A stretch of 64,000 nt of DNA from Actinocorallia sp. API 0066 (lineage in GTDB: Bacteria; Actinomycetota; Actinomycetes; Streptosporangiales; Streptosporangiaceae), in assembly GCF_020991275.1 (NCBI RefSeq), contig NZ_JAJLQY010000004.1:248001-312000 (forward strand), in the 5' to 3' direction. Both the position numbers and the translations under genes were made by a program. Positions 16,865 to 25,966 of the stretch are shown in pieces; position 1 is the stretch's first letter, and each line of letters opens with the position of its first letter. The notes under the pieces are model-generated. The model did no database searches, had not been told where the DNA came from, and saw only the letters and a list, made by a program, of their open reading frames with translations.

Positions 16865-17341
16865 CTAAGCGCCGCCCTTCTTGAAGTCCTCGGGGGAGAC
16901 GCTGTCCAGGAACTCCCGGAACTGCTCCACCTCGTCCTCCTGCTCGTCGGGCATGGACACGCCCGCCGCCTCCAGCACGTCCTCGCTGGCGAAGATCGAC
17001 GAACCCGTGCGCAGCGCGAGCGCGATCGAGTCCGAGGGCCGCGCGCTGACCTCGGTGCCGTTGGAGAACACGAGGTCGGCGAAGAAGATCCCGTCCCGCA
17101 GAGCCGTGATGTTCACCGTCGCCAGCGTCACGCCCAGCGCCTCGATCACGTTCTTGAACAGATCGTGGGTGAGCGGCCGCGCCGGCGGCTGTCCCTCCTG
17201 CTGCGCGACGGCGATGGCGGTGGCCTCCACCGCCCCGATCCAGATGGGCAGGTAGCGGTCTCCGCCGATCTCCTTCAGCAGCACGATCGGCTGGTTGGTG
17301 GGCACCTCGACCCGTACGCCGATGACCTCCATCTGCTTCAC
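16865..17341 (-). CDS. Bifunctional nuclease domain protein (BFN/DUF151, Rv1829-type)
   Basis: A 158-residue cytoplasmic protein. MEVIGVRVEVPTNQPIVLLKE, RYLPIWIGAVEATAIAVAQQ, PLTHDLFKNVIEALG and VSARPSDSIALALRTGSSIF define the BFN domain across residues 4-130; the acidic tail DEVEQFREFLDSVSPEDF matches Rv1829. Plant BFN homologues have DNase/RNase activity; the bacterial role is unproven. The GTG at 17339-17341 has GGGAG 6 nt upstream and aligns with the family start; an in-frame GTG 11 codons earlier is less likely. It lies between the two MerR-type genes. Confidence 0.92.
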   Translation of the reverse strand: MKQMEVIGVRVEVPTNQPIVLLKEIGGDRYLPIWIGAVEATAIAVAQQEGQPPARPLTHDLFKNVIEALGVTLATVNITALRDGIFFADLVFSNGTEVSARPSDSIALALRTGSSIFASEDVLEAAGVSMPDEQEDEVEQFREFLDSVSPEDFKKGGA

Positions 17342-17448
17342 GGCGGCTCCCTGCGTCACGCGGTCCTTCTTCACAAACTACACCTTCCGGAGCGCGATCA
17401 CCGGTTCCGGTACGGCCCGGAGCAGGCCATGGCGGAACCAACTCCGAT

Positions 17449-18111
17449 CTAGCGACCGAGGCTGTCGCGCAGCCCGGCGGCGACGAGCGCGGTGTGCAGT
17501 TCGACGACGAGGGCGGCGAGCGCGTCGGCGGTGCGGCCCGCCTCCTCGTGCGCGCCGGGGGCGCGGCGGCGCAGCAGGGGGGCGACCATCTGCTCGATGA
17601 GGTCGAGTTCGCGTTCGGCGGCGGCCCTGATCACCCGCAGATGCCGGGCCTCGATCCCGTAGGGGGCCAGGCGCGCCGCGGTCCTGGCGACGGTCAGCGC
17701 CTCGGAGCCGAAGTGCCCGTTCGTCCGGCGGACCAGCCCGTACGCCTCAAGCTCGTCCAGCGTCGACTCGGTCAGGCCGGAGGCGTCCAGGAGCTGTCTG
17801 CGGGTCAGCGCGACCTCGGCGGCGGGCGCGGAGTCGGCGGCGACGAGGGTGCGCGGCACCCTCGCCGCGAGCTGCTCCTTGATGACCCGCAGCGGCAGGT
17901 AGCTGTCACGCTGCGCGGCGAGGATGTAGCGCAGCCGCTCGACGTCGGCGTGTGTGAACTTCCGGTAGCCCGCGGGGGTGCGGTCCGGCTCGATCAGCCC
18001 CTCGGACTCGAGGAAGCGGATCTTGGACGGCGTGATGTCGGGGAACTCGCCCTGCAGCAGGGCGAGGACGTCCCCGATGGTCATGTACGCCCGCGCGGCG
18101 CTGCTGCTCAC
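17449..18111 (-). CDS. ftsR: MerR-like regulator FtsR (Rv1828/Cg1631-type)
   Basis: A 220-residue regulator. The N-terminal MTIGDVLALLQGEFPDITPSKIRFLESEGL then YRKFTHADVERLRYIL (about 10-66) is the MerR winged helix with the unusual LxxEFPDITxSKIR helix seen in Rv1828 and Corynebacterium FtsR, an activator of ftsZ expression. A second helical segment (TRRQLLDASGLTESTLDELEAYGLV) is also conserved. Its GTG start overlaps the garA stop (GTGA, 18108-18111), so it is translationally coupled to garA. The same gene order in mycobacteria and corynebacteria supports the call. Confidence 0.9.
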   Translation of the reverse strand: MSSSAARAYMTIGDVLALLQGEFPDITPSKIRFLESEGLIEPDRTPAGYRKFTHADVERLRYILAAQRDSYLPLRVIKEQLAARVPRTLVAADSAPAAEVALTRRQLLDASGLTESTLDELEAYGLVRRTNGHFGSEALTVARTAARLAPYGIEARHLRVIRAAAERELDLIEQMVAPLLRRRAPGAHEEAGRTADALAALVVELHTALVAAGLRDSLGR

Positions 18112-18641
18112 CCGTGCTGTGGATTGGTGAGGAACACGAGCCGGAACTTCCCGATCTGCACCTCGTCTCCGCCGTGCAGCGCCACGCTGTCGATCCGCTC
18201 GCGGTTGACGTAGGTGCCGTTGAGGCTGCCGACGTCGCGGACGGAGAAGCCGCCGCCGTGGCGGGTGAACTCGGCGTGCCGGCGCGAGACCGTGACGTCG
18301 TCGAGGAAGATGTCGCTCTCGGGGTGCCGGCCCGCCGACGTGCGCTCCTTGTCGAGCAGGAAGCGGCTTCCGGCGTTGGGGCCGCGGCGCACCACGAGCA
18401 GCGCCATGCCGAACGGCAGCGCGTCGACGTTGAGCTGGTCGGAGCCGGACTCCTCGGCGGGGGCCTCGGTGGGGATCTCCAGCCCGTCGGTCAGTCCGCT
18501 GATCGAGATCGTCGAGGTCGACTCACCGGGCGTCTCGGGAGGAGGGTACGCCCCGCGCACCAGTGGAGTGCCGCAGTTGGAGCAGAAGCGGGCGCCTTCA
18601 GGATTGGCGTGACCGCACTGCGTGCAGTAGACGCTCGGCAT
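18108..18641 (-). CDS. garA: FHA-domain signalling protein GarA/OdhI-like with N-terminal zinc ribbon
   Basis: A 177-residue protein starting MPSVYCTQCGHANPEGARFC. The two CxxC pairs (6/9 and 20/23) form a zinc ribbon that mycobacterial GarA lacks. A linker with ETPGESTSTISISGL carries clustered Thr/Ser, the likely site for Ser/Thr-kinase phosphorylation. The FHA domain (about 105-170) shows GRHPESD, VSRRHAEF and GSLNGTYVN with all phosphothreonine-binding residues. GarA/OdhI inhibits 2-oxoglutarate dehydrogenase and steers glutamate metabolism when unphosphorylated. The ATG at 18639-18641 has AGGAGG 12 nt upstream. gcvH, the usual upstream neighbour, is missing here. Confidence 0.9.
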   Translation of the reverse strand: MPSVYCTQCGHANPEGARFCSNCGTPLVRGAYPPPETPGESTSTISISGLTDGLEIPTEAPAEESGSDQLNVDALPFGMALLVVRRGPNAGSRFLLDKERTSAGRHPESDIFLDDVTVSRRHAEFTRHGGGFSVRDVGSLNGTYVNRERIDSVALHGGDEVQIGKFRLVFLTNPQHG

Positions 18642-18851
18642 CGATCGGCTCGGCCTCCTACCCTCGGCGGGTCCCCCTGGACCGCGCCCCCGCAAAGAAC
18701 ACTTCCGGACAACGCTACCGGCAGCCATGATCGGCGGTCTACGCCGCCGCGCGGTAGGGCCCTCCGGAAAGCCTGTCAGGAAGACCGTACCGCGCGGACG
18801 GCTGTCCCTGCGCCCCCCGTGATCGATTAGTGGGCGCGGGCACCGCGATTT

Positions 18852-21350
18852 TCACGTCCCGGCGGCCTCGACCACGGCGACCCACTCGGCCATGAGCTCG
18901 CGCGCTCCCCCCTCGTCGGGCCCTTCGGCCCACAGGTGGGTGACGGCCTCGGCCGGGTCGGGGAGGACGAGAGCCCACCGCCCGTCCTTCTCGACCACAC
19001 GAACGCCGTCGGTGGTGTCCACCGTGCGGTCGCCCGCCGCCTCGACCACGTGCCGCATGACGCTGCCCTTGGCCGCCCAGGGCGTCGGCACGGACGCGCG
19101 CAGCAGGTGCGCGTCCGGGATGCGCGCGTCGATCTGGGAGAGCGTCATGCGGGTGCGCGCGACGAGGCCGATCAGCCTGACGAACGCGGCGATGCCGTCG
19201 ACGGTGTGGCTGAACTCGGGGAAGACGAACCCGCCGCGCCCGTCGCCCGCGAAGACGACGTCCGGGTCGGCGGCGGCCTTGGTGAGGACGTCCTGGTGGG
19301 TGGAGGTCCACCGCACCTTGACCCCGTGCGCCGCGCAGACGCGCTCGGCGACCCTCGTGGTGGTGACGGGTAGGGCGACCTCGCCCCCGCGCCGTTCGGC
19401 CGCCACGAGGTCCAGGAGGACCAGCAGGGCCCTGTCGTCGGAGATGGGGGTGCCGCGTTCGTCCACGAGGGAGATCCGCTCGCCCACGGGGTCGAACCTG
19501 ACGCCGAAGGCGGCCCGCGAGGAGGAGACGATGGCGCCCATCGCGGCGAGCGCCGTCTCGCGGATCGCGGGGGTCTCGGTGGGGTGCAGCTCGTCCAGCC
19601 GGTTGTTGAGGGTGAGGACCTCGACGCCGACCTTGGTGAGCAGGCCCGGCAGGACGTTGGCCGAGACGCCGCCCGCGCAGTCCACGACGATCTTCAGGCC
19701 CGCCTCGTCGATGCCGGACATGTCCATCTGGCGGACGAGGTCGCGGCTGTAGGTCTCCACCACGCGGGTGGGGTAGCTGAGCTCGGCGATCTCGCCGGGG
19801 AAGGCGCGGCGGAACTCCTGCCTGCCGAAGACGCGCTCCAGCTTGCGCTGGGCGGCCTGGGACAGGTCGGCGCCGGTCTCGTCCAGGAAGATGATGTCCA
19901 CGCCCTGCGGGTCGCCGGGGGTGGTCCGGACGACGATGCCGCCCGCGCAGTCGCCGTTGGCGGTCTCGAAGCGGGCCATGGGCAGCGCGCACGCCTCCAG
20001 GTCCTCGACGTTGATGGCGCCGGCCGTCAGCGCGGCGATGACGGCGCGTTTCAGGGTCCGGGCGGCACGGGAGGCGTCGCGTGCCGTCGTGACCGTCGCG
20101 CCCTTCTTCAGGGTCGTGGCGTAGGCGCTGGTGAGCCGGACGACCAGTTCCGGGGTGATCTCGACGTTGATGAGCCCGGAGACGCCGCGCGGCCCGAACA
20201 GGTTGCGCTGGCCGCGCGACTCCCAGATGACCGAGGTGTTGACGACAGCCCCGGCCTCGACCGTCTTGAACGGGTAGACCTTGACGCCGTTGGAGACGTA
20301 AGCCTCGGCCTCGATGACGCACTCGTCACCGACGATGGCGTTCTCCTCGATCCGGGCCCCGGCCATGACGTCGGTGTTCTTGCCGATGACGCAGCCGCGC
20401 AGGTTCGTGGACGGCCCGACGAACACGTTGTCGTGGACGACGGCCCGGTGCAGGAACGCGCCCTCCTTGACGACGACGTTGCTGCCGAGCACGGTGTACT
20501 CGCGCAGCTCGGCGCCCGCCTCCACCTTGGCGTAGTCGCCGACGTACAGGGGGCCCTTGAGGACGGCGCCGGGATCGACCTCGGCGCCCTCGGCGATCCA
20601 GACGCCGGGCGACACCTCAAAACCGGGGATCTCGACGTCGACCTTGCCGGAGAGCATGTCGGCCTGGGCCTTCAGGTAGCTCTCGTGGGTGCCGACGTCC
20701 TCCCAGTAGCAGTCGGCGACGTACCCGAACAGGGGTGCGCCCTCGGCCAGGAGCTGGGGGAACACGTCGGAGGACCAGTCGACGCTCTCGCCGGGCGCGA
20801 CCCGTTCCAGCACCTCGGGTTCCATCACGTAGATGCCGGTGTTGACGGTGTCGGAGAACACCTGGCCCCAGGTGGGCTTCTCCAGGAACCGCTGGATGCG
20901 GCCCTCGTCGTCCACGATGATGATGCCGAACTCCAGCGGGTTGGGCACCCGCTTGAGGCCGATCGTCACCAGGGCGCCGTTCTCCTTGTGGAACCTCACC
21001 ATGTCGGTGAGGTCGATGTCGGTGAGGGCGTCGCCGGAGATGACCAGGAAGCGGTCGTCCTTCAGGGCGTCCTCGGCGTTCTTGACGCTGCCCGCGGTGC
21101 CGAGCGGCACCTCCTCGGTGGCGTACTGGAGGCTCATGCCGAGCTCCTCGCCGTCGCCGAAGTAGTTGCGGATCAGCGCGGCCAGGAACTGGACGGTGAC
21201 GACTGTCTCGCTGAAGCCGTGTTTCTTCAGCAGCCGGAGCACGTGCTCCATGATCGGACGGTTGATGACGGGCAGCAGAGGCTTGGGCTGGTTGGCGGTC
21301 ATGGGACGCAGACGCGTCCCCTCGCCTCCGGCCATCACTACGGCCTTCAT
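18852..21350 (-). CDS. Mannose-1-phosphate guanylyltransferase fused to phosphomannomutase-like domain
   Basis: An 832-residue three-part protein. Residues 1-235 are a nucleotidyltransferase (MKAVVMAGGEGTRLRPMT with the GxGxRLxP loop; PKPLLPV; DCYWEDVGTHESY). About 250-375 is a left-handed beta-helix of hexapeptide repeats (VGDYAKV, VIGKNTDVMAGARI). About 380-832 is a phosphohexomutase-like half. The mutase half lacks the TASHNP phosphoserine loop, having RDASRAARTLKRA instead, as in the actinobacterial ManC-type fusion, so mutase activity is doubtful. It makes GDP-mannose for glycoconjugates. Its ATG overlaps the upstream stop (21347-21350); an upstream in-frame extension was rejected. Confidence 0.9.
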   Translation of the reverse strand: MKAVVMAGGEGTRLRPMTANQPKPLLPVINRPIMEHVLRLLKKHGFSETVVTVQFLAALIRNYFGDGEELGMSLQYATEEVPLGTAGSVKNAEDALKDDRFLVISGDALTDIDLTDMVRFHKENGALVTIGLKRVPNPLEFGIIIVDDEGRIQRFLEKPTWGQVFSDTVNTGIYVMEPEVLERVAPGESVDWSSDVFPQLLAEGAPLFGYVADCYWEDVGTHESYLKAQADMLSGKVDVEIPGFEVSPGVWIAEGAEVDPGAVLKGPLYVGDYAKVEAGAELREYTVLGSNVVVKEGAFLHRAVVHDNVFVGPSTNLRGCVIGKNTDVMAGARIEENAIVGDECVIEAEAYVSNGVKVYPFKTVEAGAVVNTSVIWESRGQRNLFGPRGVSGLINVEITPELVVRLTSAYATTLKKGATVTTARDASRAARTLKRAVIAALTAGAINVEDLEACALPMARFETANGDCAGGIVVRTTPGDPQGVDIIFLDETGADLSQAAQRKLERVFGRQEFRRAFPGEIAELSYPTRVVETYSRDLVRQMDMSGIDEAGLKIVVDCAGGVSANVLPGLLTKVGVEVLTLNNRLDELHPTETPAIRETALAAMGAIVSSSRAAFGVRFDPVGERISLVDERGTPISDDRALLVLLDLVAAERRGGEVALPVTTTRVAERVCAAHGVKVRWTSTHQDVLTKAAADPDVVFAGDGRGGFVFPEFSHTVDGIAAFVRLIGLVARTRMTLSQIDARIPDAHLLRASVPTPWAAKGSVMRHVVEAAGDRTVDTTDGVRVVEKDGRWALVLPDPAEAVTHLWAEGPDEGGARELMAEWVAVVEAAGT

Positions 21351-21961
21351 GGCGCTGGTGCGACTCCCTCGTTCTCGGCGCCCGCTCGGGGGGGCAGCGC
21401 TCGGATGAGTTGTCGTGCCTGTCTTGTGTAGAGGACGGCGGCCCACCAGTAGAGGGCCGTGCCCCAGATCGCGAACGCCCAGCCGACGATCCGGGCGAGC
21501 GTCGCGGCGAGGCCGTCGTGGGCCCCCCACAGCAGCAGGGGGAAGGCGTAGAGGAGGCACATGGTGGCGGCCTTGCCGACCAGGTGGACGGGCAGGCCCG
21601 TCCAGCCGTAGCGGCGCAGGACGGCGAGGACGACGGCCATGTAGACCTCGCGGGCGGCGAGCCCGGCGGTCAGCCACCACGGGATGATCTCGCGGACGGT
21701 GAGCCCGACGAGGGTGGCGAGGATGTAGAGCCGGTCGGCGGCCGGGTCGAGCAGGGTGCCGAGCCGGCTGGTCTGGTCGAGGGCGCGGGCGAGTTTGCCG
21801 TCCGCCCAGTCCGAGAGCCCCGCGAAGACGAGCAGTCCGATCGCCCAGGCGTCGTGTTCGGCCAGGACGAGCCAGAAGAAGAGCGGGACTCCGAGGAGGC
21901 GGGCGAGGCTCAGCGCGTTCGGCACCGTGAAGATCCGGTCCCTCGTCTCCAAGCGTCCCAC
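21347..21961 (-). CDS. CDP-alcohol phosphatidyltransferase family protein
   Basis: A 204-residue membrane enzyme. DWADGKLARALDQTSRLG followed by TLLDPAAD (about 51-76) matches the CDP-alcohol motif DxxDGxxARx8Gx3Dx3D exactly, so the active site is intact. Around it are four to six membrane helices. The family makes phosphatidylglycerophosphate, cardiolipin or phosphatidylinositol phosphate; which product cannot be told. It overlaps the GDP-mannose gene by 4 bp, suggesting coupling to lipid-linked mannosylation. GTG at 21959-21961 abuts GGGAG; a TTG three codons later has better spacing. Confidence 0.88.
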   Translation of the reverse strand: MGRLETRDRIFTVPNALSLARLLGVPLFFWLVLAEHDAWAIGLLVFAGLSDWADGKLARALDQTSRLGTLLDPAADRLYILATLVGLTVREIIPWWLTAGLAAREVYMAVVLAVLRRYGWTGLPVHLVGKAATMCLLYAFPLLLWGAHDGLAATLARIVGWAFAIWGTALYWWAAVLYTRQARQLIRALPPRAGAENEGVAPAP

Positions 21962-22112
21962 CTCCCTGAACCGACCTTACCGGGCGGTTGATCGAAGCCC
22001 CCTGGCTGGATCGCTCCAGCGTTCCGATCATGGCAGGTATGACGCACTTCACACCCACCGGCCCGTCAACCCGCGGGTCAGCGCCGTGTCGCGCGCCCCG
22101 TCGCGCGCCCCG

Positions 22113-22586
22113 TCATTCCTCGCGCCGGGCGGTGGCGCGCCGCTGGGCGCGCAGGCACAGCGCGACGAGGGCCGCGAGCCCGGCGTAGACGCCGAGCTGG
22201 ACGAGCGCGGAGACGGCCGAGCTGGGCCGGATGGCGGTGGTGCCGGAGACGGCGACGATCGCGGCGACGAGGCAGATGGCGGCGCCCGCCGCGCAGCACT
22301 GCAGGACGCGCCGCTGACTGCGCCGCCAGGCGGCGGCGTCGCGGTGCACGGCGGTGGCGCGCAGGCCGAGGATCACCATGACGGCGGCGTTGAGCGTGCC
22401 CGCGGTGAGGAGGGTGAGGTAGGCGAGCATCCCGGAGGCGAAGTCCACGTCGGCGTGCGCGGTGCCCTCCCCGACGGGGCGGGTGGCCTCCTCCAGCGGG
22501 AGCACGACCCGGCTCAGGCAGATGGCCAGGACCTCGGCGCCGACGCCGACCGCGGCGAGGCTGACCACCAGGCGAATAGTGCGCAT
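22113..22586 (-). CDS. Hypothetical four-helix membrane protein
   Basis: A 157-residue protein starting MRTIRLVVSLAAVGVGAEVL. Hydrophobic stretches near 3-25, 50-76, 92-112 and 121-146 predict four membrane segments; a short loop after the first carries EEATRPVGEGTAHADVDF. The C-terminus is basic (RAQRRATARREE), so it probably faces the cytoplasm. Not recognised. The ATG at 22584-22586 has GGGGGAAGG just upstream, which fixes the start; the open frame continues upstream for hundreds of codons antisense to PPK2 and was rejected. It is divergent from ppk2. Confidence 0.7.
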   Translation of the reverse strand: MRTIRLVVSLAAVGVGAEVLAICLSRVVLPLEEATRPVGEGTAHADVDFASGMLAYLTLLTAGTLNAAVMVILGLRATAVHRDAAAWRRSQRRVLQCCAAGAAICLVAAIVAVSGTTAIRPSSAVSALVQLGVYAGLAALVALCLRAQRRATARREE

Positions 22587-22703
22587 CGTCCTTCCCCCGG
22601 GCTCGGCCTCCTTCAGCAAAGCGTAGTCAGGCGGGGGCAAATCACGCCGAAGTAGTCGATCAAGACGGGGCAAAGACGATGATCGCGGCAGATAATGGGG
22701 ACC

Positions 22704-23510
22704 ATGGCGAAGACGGCGAAAACGGCGAAGCTCCCCCGCAAGGTGTACAACGACGAGATCCTCCGGCTCCAGGCGGAGCTGGTGAAGCTCCAGGAGTGGG
22801 TGAAGGCCGAAGGGCAGCGCCTCGTCGTGGTCTTCGAGGGCCGTGACGCGGCGGGCAAGGGCGGGTCGATCAAGCGGATCACCGAGTACCTGAGCCCGCG
22901 TGTCGCCAGGATCGCGGCGCTGCCCACGCCGACCGAGCGGCAGCGCACCCAGTGGTACTTCCAGCGGTACGCGGAGCAGCTCCCGGCGGCCGGGGAGATC
23001 GTGCTGTTCGACCGGAGCTGGTACAACCGGGCGGGTGTGGAGCATGTCATGGGGTTCTGCACGCACGAGGAGTACTCGCGGTTCCTGCACCAGTGCCCGA
23101 TCTTCGAGCGGCTGCTGGTGGAGGACGGGATCCTGCTGCGCAAGTACTGGTTCTCGGTGAGCGACGCCGAGCAGCAGCGCAGGTTCGAGGCGCGCTTGGA
23201 CGACCCGATGCGGCGCTGGAAGCTGTCGCCGATGGACCTGGAGTCCATCAGCAGGTGGGAGCAGTACTCGCAGGCCAAGGACCAGATGATGGTCTACACC
23301 GACATCCCCGAGGCGCCCTGGTACGAGGTCGAGAGCGACGACAAGCGGCGCGCCCGGATCAACATGATCTCGCATCTGCTTTCGACCGTCCCCTACTACG
23401 AGGTGCCTCCGCCGAAGATCGAGATGCCGCACCGTCCGGCACCCAGCGGATACGTCCGACCACCCCGCCAGACGACACTCGTCCCCGACGTCGCCTCCGA
23501 CCTGTTCTAG
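22704..23510 (+). CDS. ppk2: Polyphosphate kinase 2 family
   Basis: A 268-residue cytoplasmic kinase using polyphosphate to phosphorylate nucleoside mono- or diphosphates. Walker A FEGRDAAGKGGSIKRI (about 47-62), Walker B VLFDRSWYNRAGVE (about 98-111) and the lid module with KYWFSVSDAEQQRRFEAR and DPMRRWKLSPMD are all present, fitting PPK2 class I (about 270-300 aa). ATG at 22704 (MAKTAKTAK) is chosen because GGGGA lies just before it; an in-frame ATG three codons earlier has no better site. It stands alone, divergent from a membrane protein. Confidence 0.93.
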   Translation: MAKTAKTAKLPRKVYNDEILRLQAELVKLQEWVKAEGQRLVVVFEGRDAAGKGGSIKRITEYLSPRVARIAALPTPTERQRTQWYFQRYAEQLPAAGEIVLFDRSWYNRAGVEHVMGFCTHEEYSRFLHQCPIFERLLVEDGILLRKYWFSVSDAEQQRRFEARLDDPMRRWKLSPMDLESISRWEQYSQAKDQMMVYTDIPEAPWYEVESDDKRRARINMISHLLSTVPYYEVPPPKIEMPHRPAPSGYVRPPRQTTLVPDVASDLF

Positions 23511-23597
23511 GCGCTGCGCGCGTTGCCTGGTTTTCGCGGGCGGGCATCGGGCAGTGTCCTGCTGCAAACGATCTTCGCCGCGTTCGGGGGACTGCGC

Positions 23598-24440
23598 ATG
23601 AAGAAGCTGGCGGTGGCGTTGATGGCGGCGCTCGCGCTGGTGACGGTGGTGGCGCTCGGGGCGGGGCTGGCGATCGGCATGGCGGGCCTGGGCGTGGTCG
23701 CGGTCGTCGATGACGTGCACCTGCTCCCGGAGGGCCCGGCCGAGGGCGTCCAGGGGCGGCCGTGGGCGGCGCCGGTCGCGGCGGACGCCGAGGCGCGGCG
23801 CGGCCTGCGGGCGGACGCCTACCCGCACGACTGCTCGGTCGAGAAGTGCGTGGCGCTCACGTTCGACGACGGCCCGGGGCCGCACACCGACGCCCTGCTG
23901 AAGACGCTCGCGGCGGAGAAGGTGCGGGCGACGTTCTTCGTGCTGGGCGAGATGGTGGCCGAGCGGCCCGAGGTGCTGCGCCGGACGGCGGAGGCGGGCC
24001 ACCAGATCGGGAACCACACGTGGGACCACAAGGACCTGACCGGGCTCACCCCGGCGCAGGTCAGGTCGCAGCTCACCAGGACGTCGGATCTGGTCGAGCG
24101 GGTGACGGGGCGGCGTCCGGCGGTGATGCGGCCGCCGTACGGGGCGAGCGACAGGAAGGTGGCCAAGGAGGTGGCCGCGCTCGGCATGCCCGAGGTGATC
24201 TGGGGGGTGGACCCGCAGGACTGGCGGGGCATGGGCGCGGACGAGGTGGCGCGCAAGGTGCTGAAGGAGGTGCAGCCGGGGGAGATCGTGCTCCTGCACG
24301 ACATCCGCAAGCCGAGCGTCGCGGCGATGCCCCGGGTGATCAGGACGCTGAAGAAGCGCGGCTACGTGTTCGCGACCGTCTCCGAGCTGCTGGCCTCCGC
24401 CGTCGTCCAGCCGGGGGCGCAGTACCGCCGCCTGGTCTGA
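23598..24440 (+). CDS. Polysaccharide deacetylase (NodB-type, exported)
   Basis: A 280-residue carbohydrate esterase family 4 protein. The N-terminal MKKLAVALMAALALVTVVAL continues hydrophobic to about residue 40, a signal peptide or membrane anchor. The NodB domain carries TFDDGPGPHTD (metal Asp and catalytic base), GNHTWDHKDLTG (two His metal ligands), RPPYGAS and the C-terminal LLHDI His. All are intact, so it should remove acetyl groups from a cell-envelope polysaccharide or peptidoglycan. ATG at 23598 follows GGGGGA 7 nt upstream. Probably monocistronic. Confidence 0.92.
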   Translation: MKKLAVALMAALALVTVVALGAGLAIGMAGLGVVAVVDDVHLLPEGPAEGVQGRPWAAPVAADAEARRGLRADAYPHDCSVEKCVALTFDDGPGPHTDALLKTLAAEKVRATFFVLGEMVAERPEVLRRTAEAGHQIGNHTWDHKDLTGLTPAQVRSQLTRTSDLVERVTGRRPAVMRPPYGASDRKVAKEVAALGMPEVIWGVDPQDWRGMGADEVARKVLKEVQPGEIVLLHDIRKPSVAAMPRVIRTLKKRGYVFATVSELLASAVVQPGAQYRRLV

Positions 24441-24541
24441 CTCCCGGATTCTCGCGGCGCGCTGACCTGCGGCGATGCCGAAGAGACACAGCTCACCGGG
24501 CATTTTCCGGGACAGCGGGGTGAACATGCGTTTACTCTGGC

Positions 24542-25966
24542 GTGGTGAACGGACGTACACCCCCCATCACGGCAGTGCTCGCGTCCTCCGGCACGGTGGT
24601 CGCGCTCATGCAGACGATCACCGTGCCCATGCTCCCCCTGTTCCCCGAGATCACCGGAAGCGCGCCCGCCGACGTCAGCTGGGTCGTCACCGCCACGCTG
24701 CTCAGCGGCGCCGTCGCCACGCCCCTTCTCGGCCGGGCGGGCGACATGTACGGCAAACGCCGCGTCCTGCTGTGGTCGCTCGTGCTCGTGGCGCTCGGCT
24801 CGGTGCTGTGCGCGCTGACCACCGCCCTCCCTCTGCTCATCGCCGGGAGAACGCTCCAGGGCGTCGGCATGGCCGCGACCCCGCTCGGCATCAGCATCCT
24901 GCGCGACGTGCTGCCGCCCGAGCGGGTCGCGGGCGGCGTCGCGGTGATGAGCGCCACCATCGGCATCGGCGCGGCGGTCGGCCTGCCCGTCGCCGCCGTC
25001 GTCATCGAGTACGCCGACTGGCGCGCGATGTTCTGGGTCTGCGCCGTCGCGTCCGTCGCGATCCTCGTCGCGGTGCGGCTGCTCGTGCCCGAGTCGACCG
25101 TCACCACGCCCGGCAAGTTCGACTACCTCGGCGGCGTCGGCCTGACGGCCATCCTCGTGTTCCTCCTCCTCGCCGTCACCAAGAGCGCGGACTGGGGCCT
25201 GGGCTCCCCCGTCGTGCTCGGGCTCGGCGCGGCGACGCTGGTCCTGGTGCCGGTGTGGGTCTGGCACGAGCTGCGGCGGCCCGACCCGCTGGTGGACCTG
25301 CGCGTCGCCGTCCGTCCCCCGGTGCTGCTCGCCAACATCGCGGCGCTCGTCATCGGGTTCGCCTTCTACGCCAACTCGCTGTCCACCGCCCAGCTCGTCC
25401 AGGAGCCGACCAGCACCGGCTACGGCCTCGGCCTGTCGGTCATGGCGGGCGGCCTGTGCATGCTGCCCGGCGGCGTGTCGATGGCGCTGCTCGCCCCGGT
25501 GTCGGCAAGGCTGACCAACCGGCGCGGCCCCAAGATGACGGTCGCGCTGGGGGCCCTCGTGATGGCACTCGGCTACGCGGTCCGTTACTCTGCGAGCCAC
25601 GTCCTGTGGTCGATCATCCTGGGAGCCACCGTTGTCGCCGTCGGCACCGCCCTGGCCTACTCCGCGCTGCCGGTCCTGATCATGGGCGCGATCCCCGTCA
25701 CCGAGACAGCGGCGGCGACCGGCCTCAACACGCTCATGCGGATGGTCGGGCAGGCCGGGTCGAGCGCGATGTGCGCGGCGGCGCTCAGCCACCTCGTCAT
25801 CAACGGCGCCGCCAGCTTCGACGCCTACCTGCTCATCTTCCTCGTCTCCGGCGCGGCCGCCGTGTGCGCGCTGCCGCTCGCGCTGATCGTGCCGCGCCCC
25901 CGCGCCGCCGACAAGCCGACCGACAAGCCCGCCGACCTCCTCCCCGCGCGGAGCGTCGCGGCGTGA
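24542..25966 (+). CDS. MFS drug efflux transporter (DHA2/EmrB-QacA type)
   Basis: A 474-residue permease with about 14 hydrophobic segments. Motif A-like LGRAGDMYGKRRVLLW after TM2, the AGRTLQGVGMAATPLGISI segment in TM4 and GIGAAVGLPVAAVV in TM5 (antiporter motif C type) point to a proton-driven exporter of the 14-TM family. Two adjacent GTG codons (24542 and 24545) begin it with no obvious ribosome-binding site; a TACTCT-like -10 box just upstream suggests a leaderless transcript. Its stop overlaps the next TetR start (GTGA), so it is probably a pump with its own regulator. Confidence 0.88.
   Translation: MVNGRTPPITAVLASSGTVVALMQTITVPMLPLFPEITGSAPADVSWVVTATLLSGAVATPLLGRAGDMYGKRRVLLWSLVLVALGSVLCALTTALPLLIAGRTLQGVGMAATPLGISILRDVLPPERVAGGVAVMSATIGIGAAVGLPVAAVVIEYADWRAMFWVCAVASVAILVAVRLLVPESTVTTPGKFDYLGGVGLTAILVFLLLAVTKSADWGLGSPVVLGLGAATLVLVPVWVWHELRRPDPLVDLRVAVRPPVLLANIAALVIGFAFYANSLSTAQLVQEPTSTGYGLGLSVMAGGLCMLPGGVSMALLAPVSARLTNRRGPKMTVALGALVMALGYAVRYSASHVLWSIILGATVVAVGTALAYSALPVLIMGAIPVTETAAATGLNTLMRMVGQAGSSAMCAAALSHLVINGAASFDAYLLIFLVSGAAAVCALPLALIVPRPRAADKPTDKPADLLPARSVAA

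Noticed and set aside
22113-24560. An 815-codon minus-strand frame upstream of the small membrane protein
   Set aside because: Only the last 157 codons look like a protein with its own ribosome-binding site; the rest is antisense to ppk2 and the deacetylase.
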